DNA of 64,000 bases from positions 65,315,853 through 65,379,852 of the forward strand of contig CM067316.1 in the NCBI GenBank assembly GCA_034231615.1. The letters are read 5' to 3'. The stretch is from Meghimatium bilineatum (Eukaryota > Mollusca > Gastropoda > Stylommatophora > Philomycidae). Shown here piece after piece: positions 63,393 to 64,000 of this stretch. The notes beneath the pieces were generated by a model that was not told where the DNA came from, made no database searches, and saw only the letters and a program-made list of their open reading frames with translations. How positions within the stretch are numbered: position 1 is the stretch's first letter; each line of letters begins with the position of its first letter. The position numbers and the translations under genes are program-made.

Positions 63393-64000
63393 TTTCTGAA
63401 CCTACCAGCCATGACGAGGTACACAATTTCTGAACCTACCAGCCATGACGAGGTACACAATTTCTGAACCTACCAGCCATGACGAGGTACACAATTTCTG
63501 AACCTACCAGCCATGACGAGGTACACAATTTCGGAACCTACCAGCCATGACGAGGTACACAATTTCTGAACCTACCAGCCATGACGAGGTACACAATTTC
63601 TGAACCTTCCAGCCATGACGAGGTACACAATTTCTGAACATACCAGCCGTGACTAGGTACACAATTTCTGAACCTATCAGCCATGACGAGGTACACCATT
63701 TCTGAACCTACCAGCCATGACGAGGTACACAATTTCTGAACCTACCAGCCATGACGAGGTACACAATTTCTGAACCTACCAGCCATGACGAGGTACACAA
63801 TTTCTGAACCTACCAGCCATGACGAGGTACACAATTTCTGAACCTACCAGCCATGACGAGGTACACAATTTCTGAACCTACCAGCCATGACGAGGTACAC
63901 AATTTCTGAACCTTCCAGCCATGACGAGGTACACAATTTCTGAACATACCAGCCATGACTAGGTACACAATTTCTGAACCTACCAGCCATGACGAGGTAC
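63393..64000. repeat. 34-bp minisatellite, at least 18 copies, running off the edge
   Basis: ATGACGAGGTACACAATTTC then TGAACCTACCAGCC. A pair of variant units (CCTTCC, followed by ACATACC...GACTAGG) recurs at 63605 and 63911, exactly 306 bp (9 units) apart, showing a higher-order duplication. Confidence 0.96.

Noticed and set aside
1..64000. LTR retrotransposon or endogenous retrovirus
   Set aside because: No paired LTRs, no protease or integrase motifs and no tRNA primer-binding site were found; all RTs are of the non-LTR type.

Overview
This is animal (metazoan) nuclear DNA. There are spliced, intron-bearing exons with GT-AG borders, several clades of LINE retrotransposon, tRNA-derived SINE-like pieces, two TTAA-flanked DNA transposons and very many minisatellites. 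There are no bacterial-type genes, no operons and no functional rRNA or tRNA genes. The mixture of I-like, RTE-like and zinc-finger-tailed LINEs is what I would expect of a lophotrochozoan, perhaps a mollusc. That assignment is inference; no species can be read from the window.

The only host gene I can support runs leftward through the first 12-14 kb. Five coding exons (minus strand: 11678-11933, 3951-4074, 2773-2899, 2012-2086, 1-287) join in perfect phase. They encode the start of a multi-Tudor protein of the kind that scaffolds the piRNA pathway and germ granules: one complete extended Tudor domain and the beginning of a second, cut by the window edge. Its 7.6-kb first coding intron is packed with transposon debris. 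The debris includes RTE-like LINE fragments, one of them split cleanly by an 891-bp piggyBac-type non-autonomous element, plus inverted fragments of an I-like LINE. A sister 893-bp piggyBac-type element sits in the intron between exons 4 and 5.

From 12 to 31 kb the window is a graveyard of nested LINEs. The best preserved is a 4.06-kb I-like element (18981-23041, minus strand) with endonuclease, reverse transcriptase and RNase H domains, a (TTC/GAA)n 3' end and an 11-bp target-site duplication. It is inactivated by one frameshift and two stop codons. A more decayed relative (about 26040-30350) is interrupted by a different LINE ending in a C2H2 finger. SINE-like elements, a 36-bp minisatellite and Penelope-type hammerhead-like motifs lie between.

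From 31 to 64 kb the sequence is dominated by tandem repeats: more than 35 separate arrays with units of 10-54 bp. They thicken toward the right edge, where 32-bp and 34-bp arrays show higher-order structure. Several arrays lie inside LINE reverse-transcriptase sequence and appear to have grown from it. One LINE copy carries three such arrays, and another has twelve in-frame 30-bp copies inside its RT. Most long ORFs in this half are artefacts of repeat units whose length is a multiple of three.
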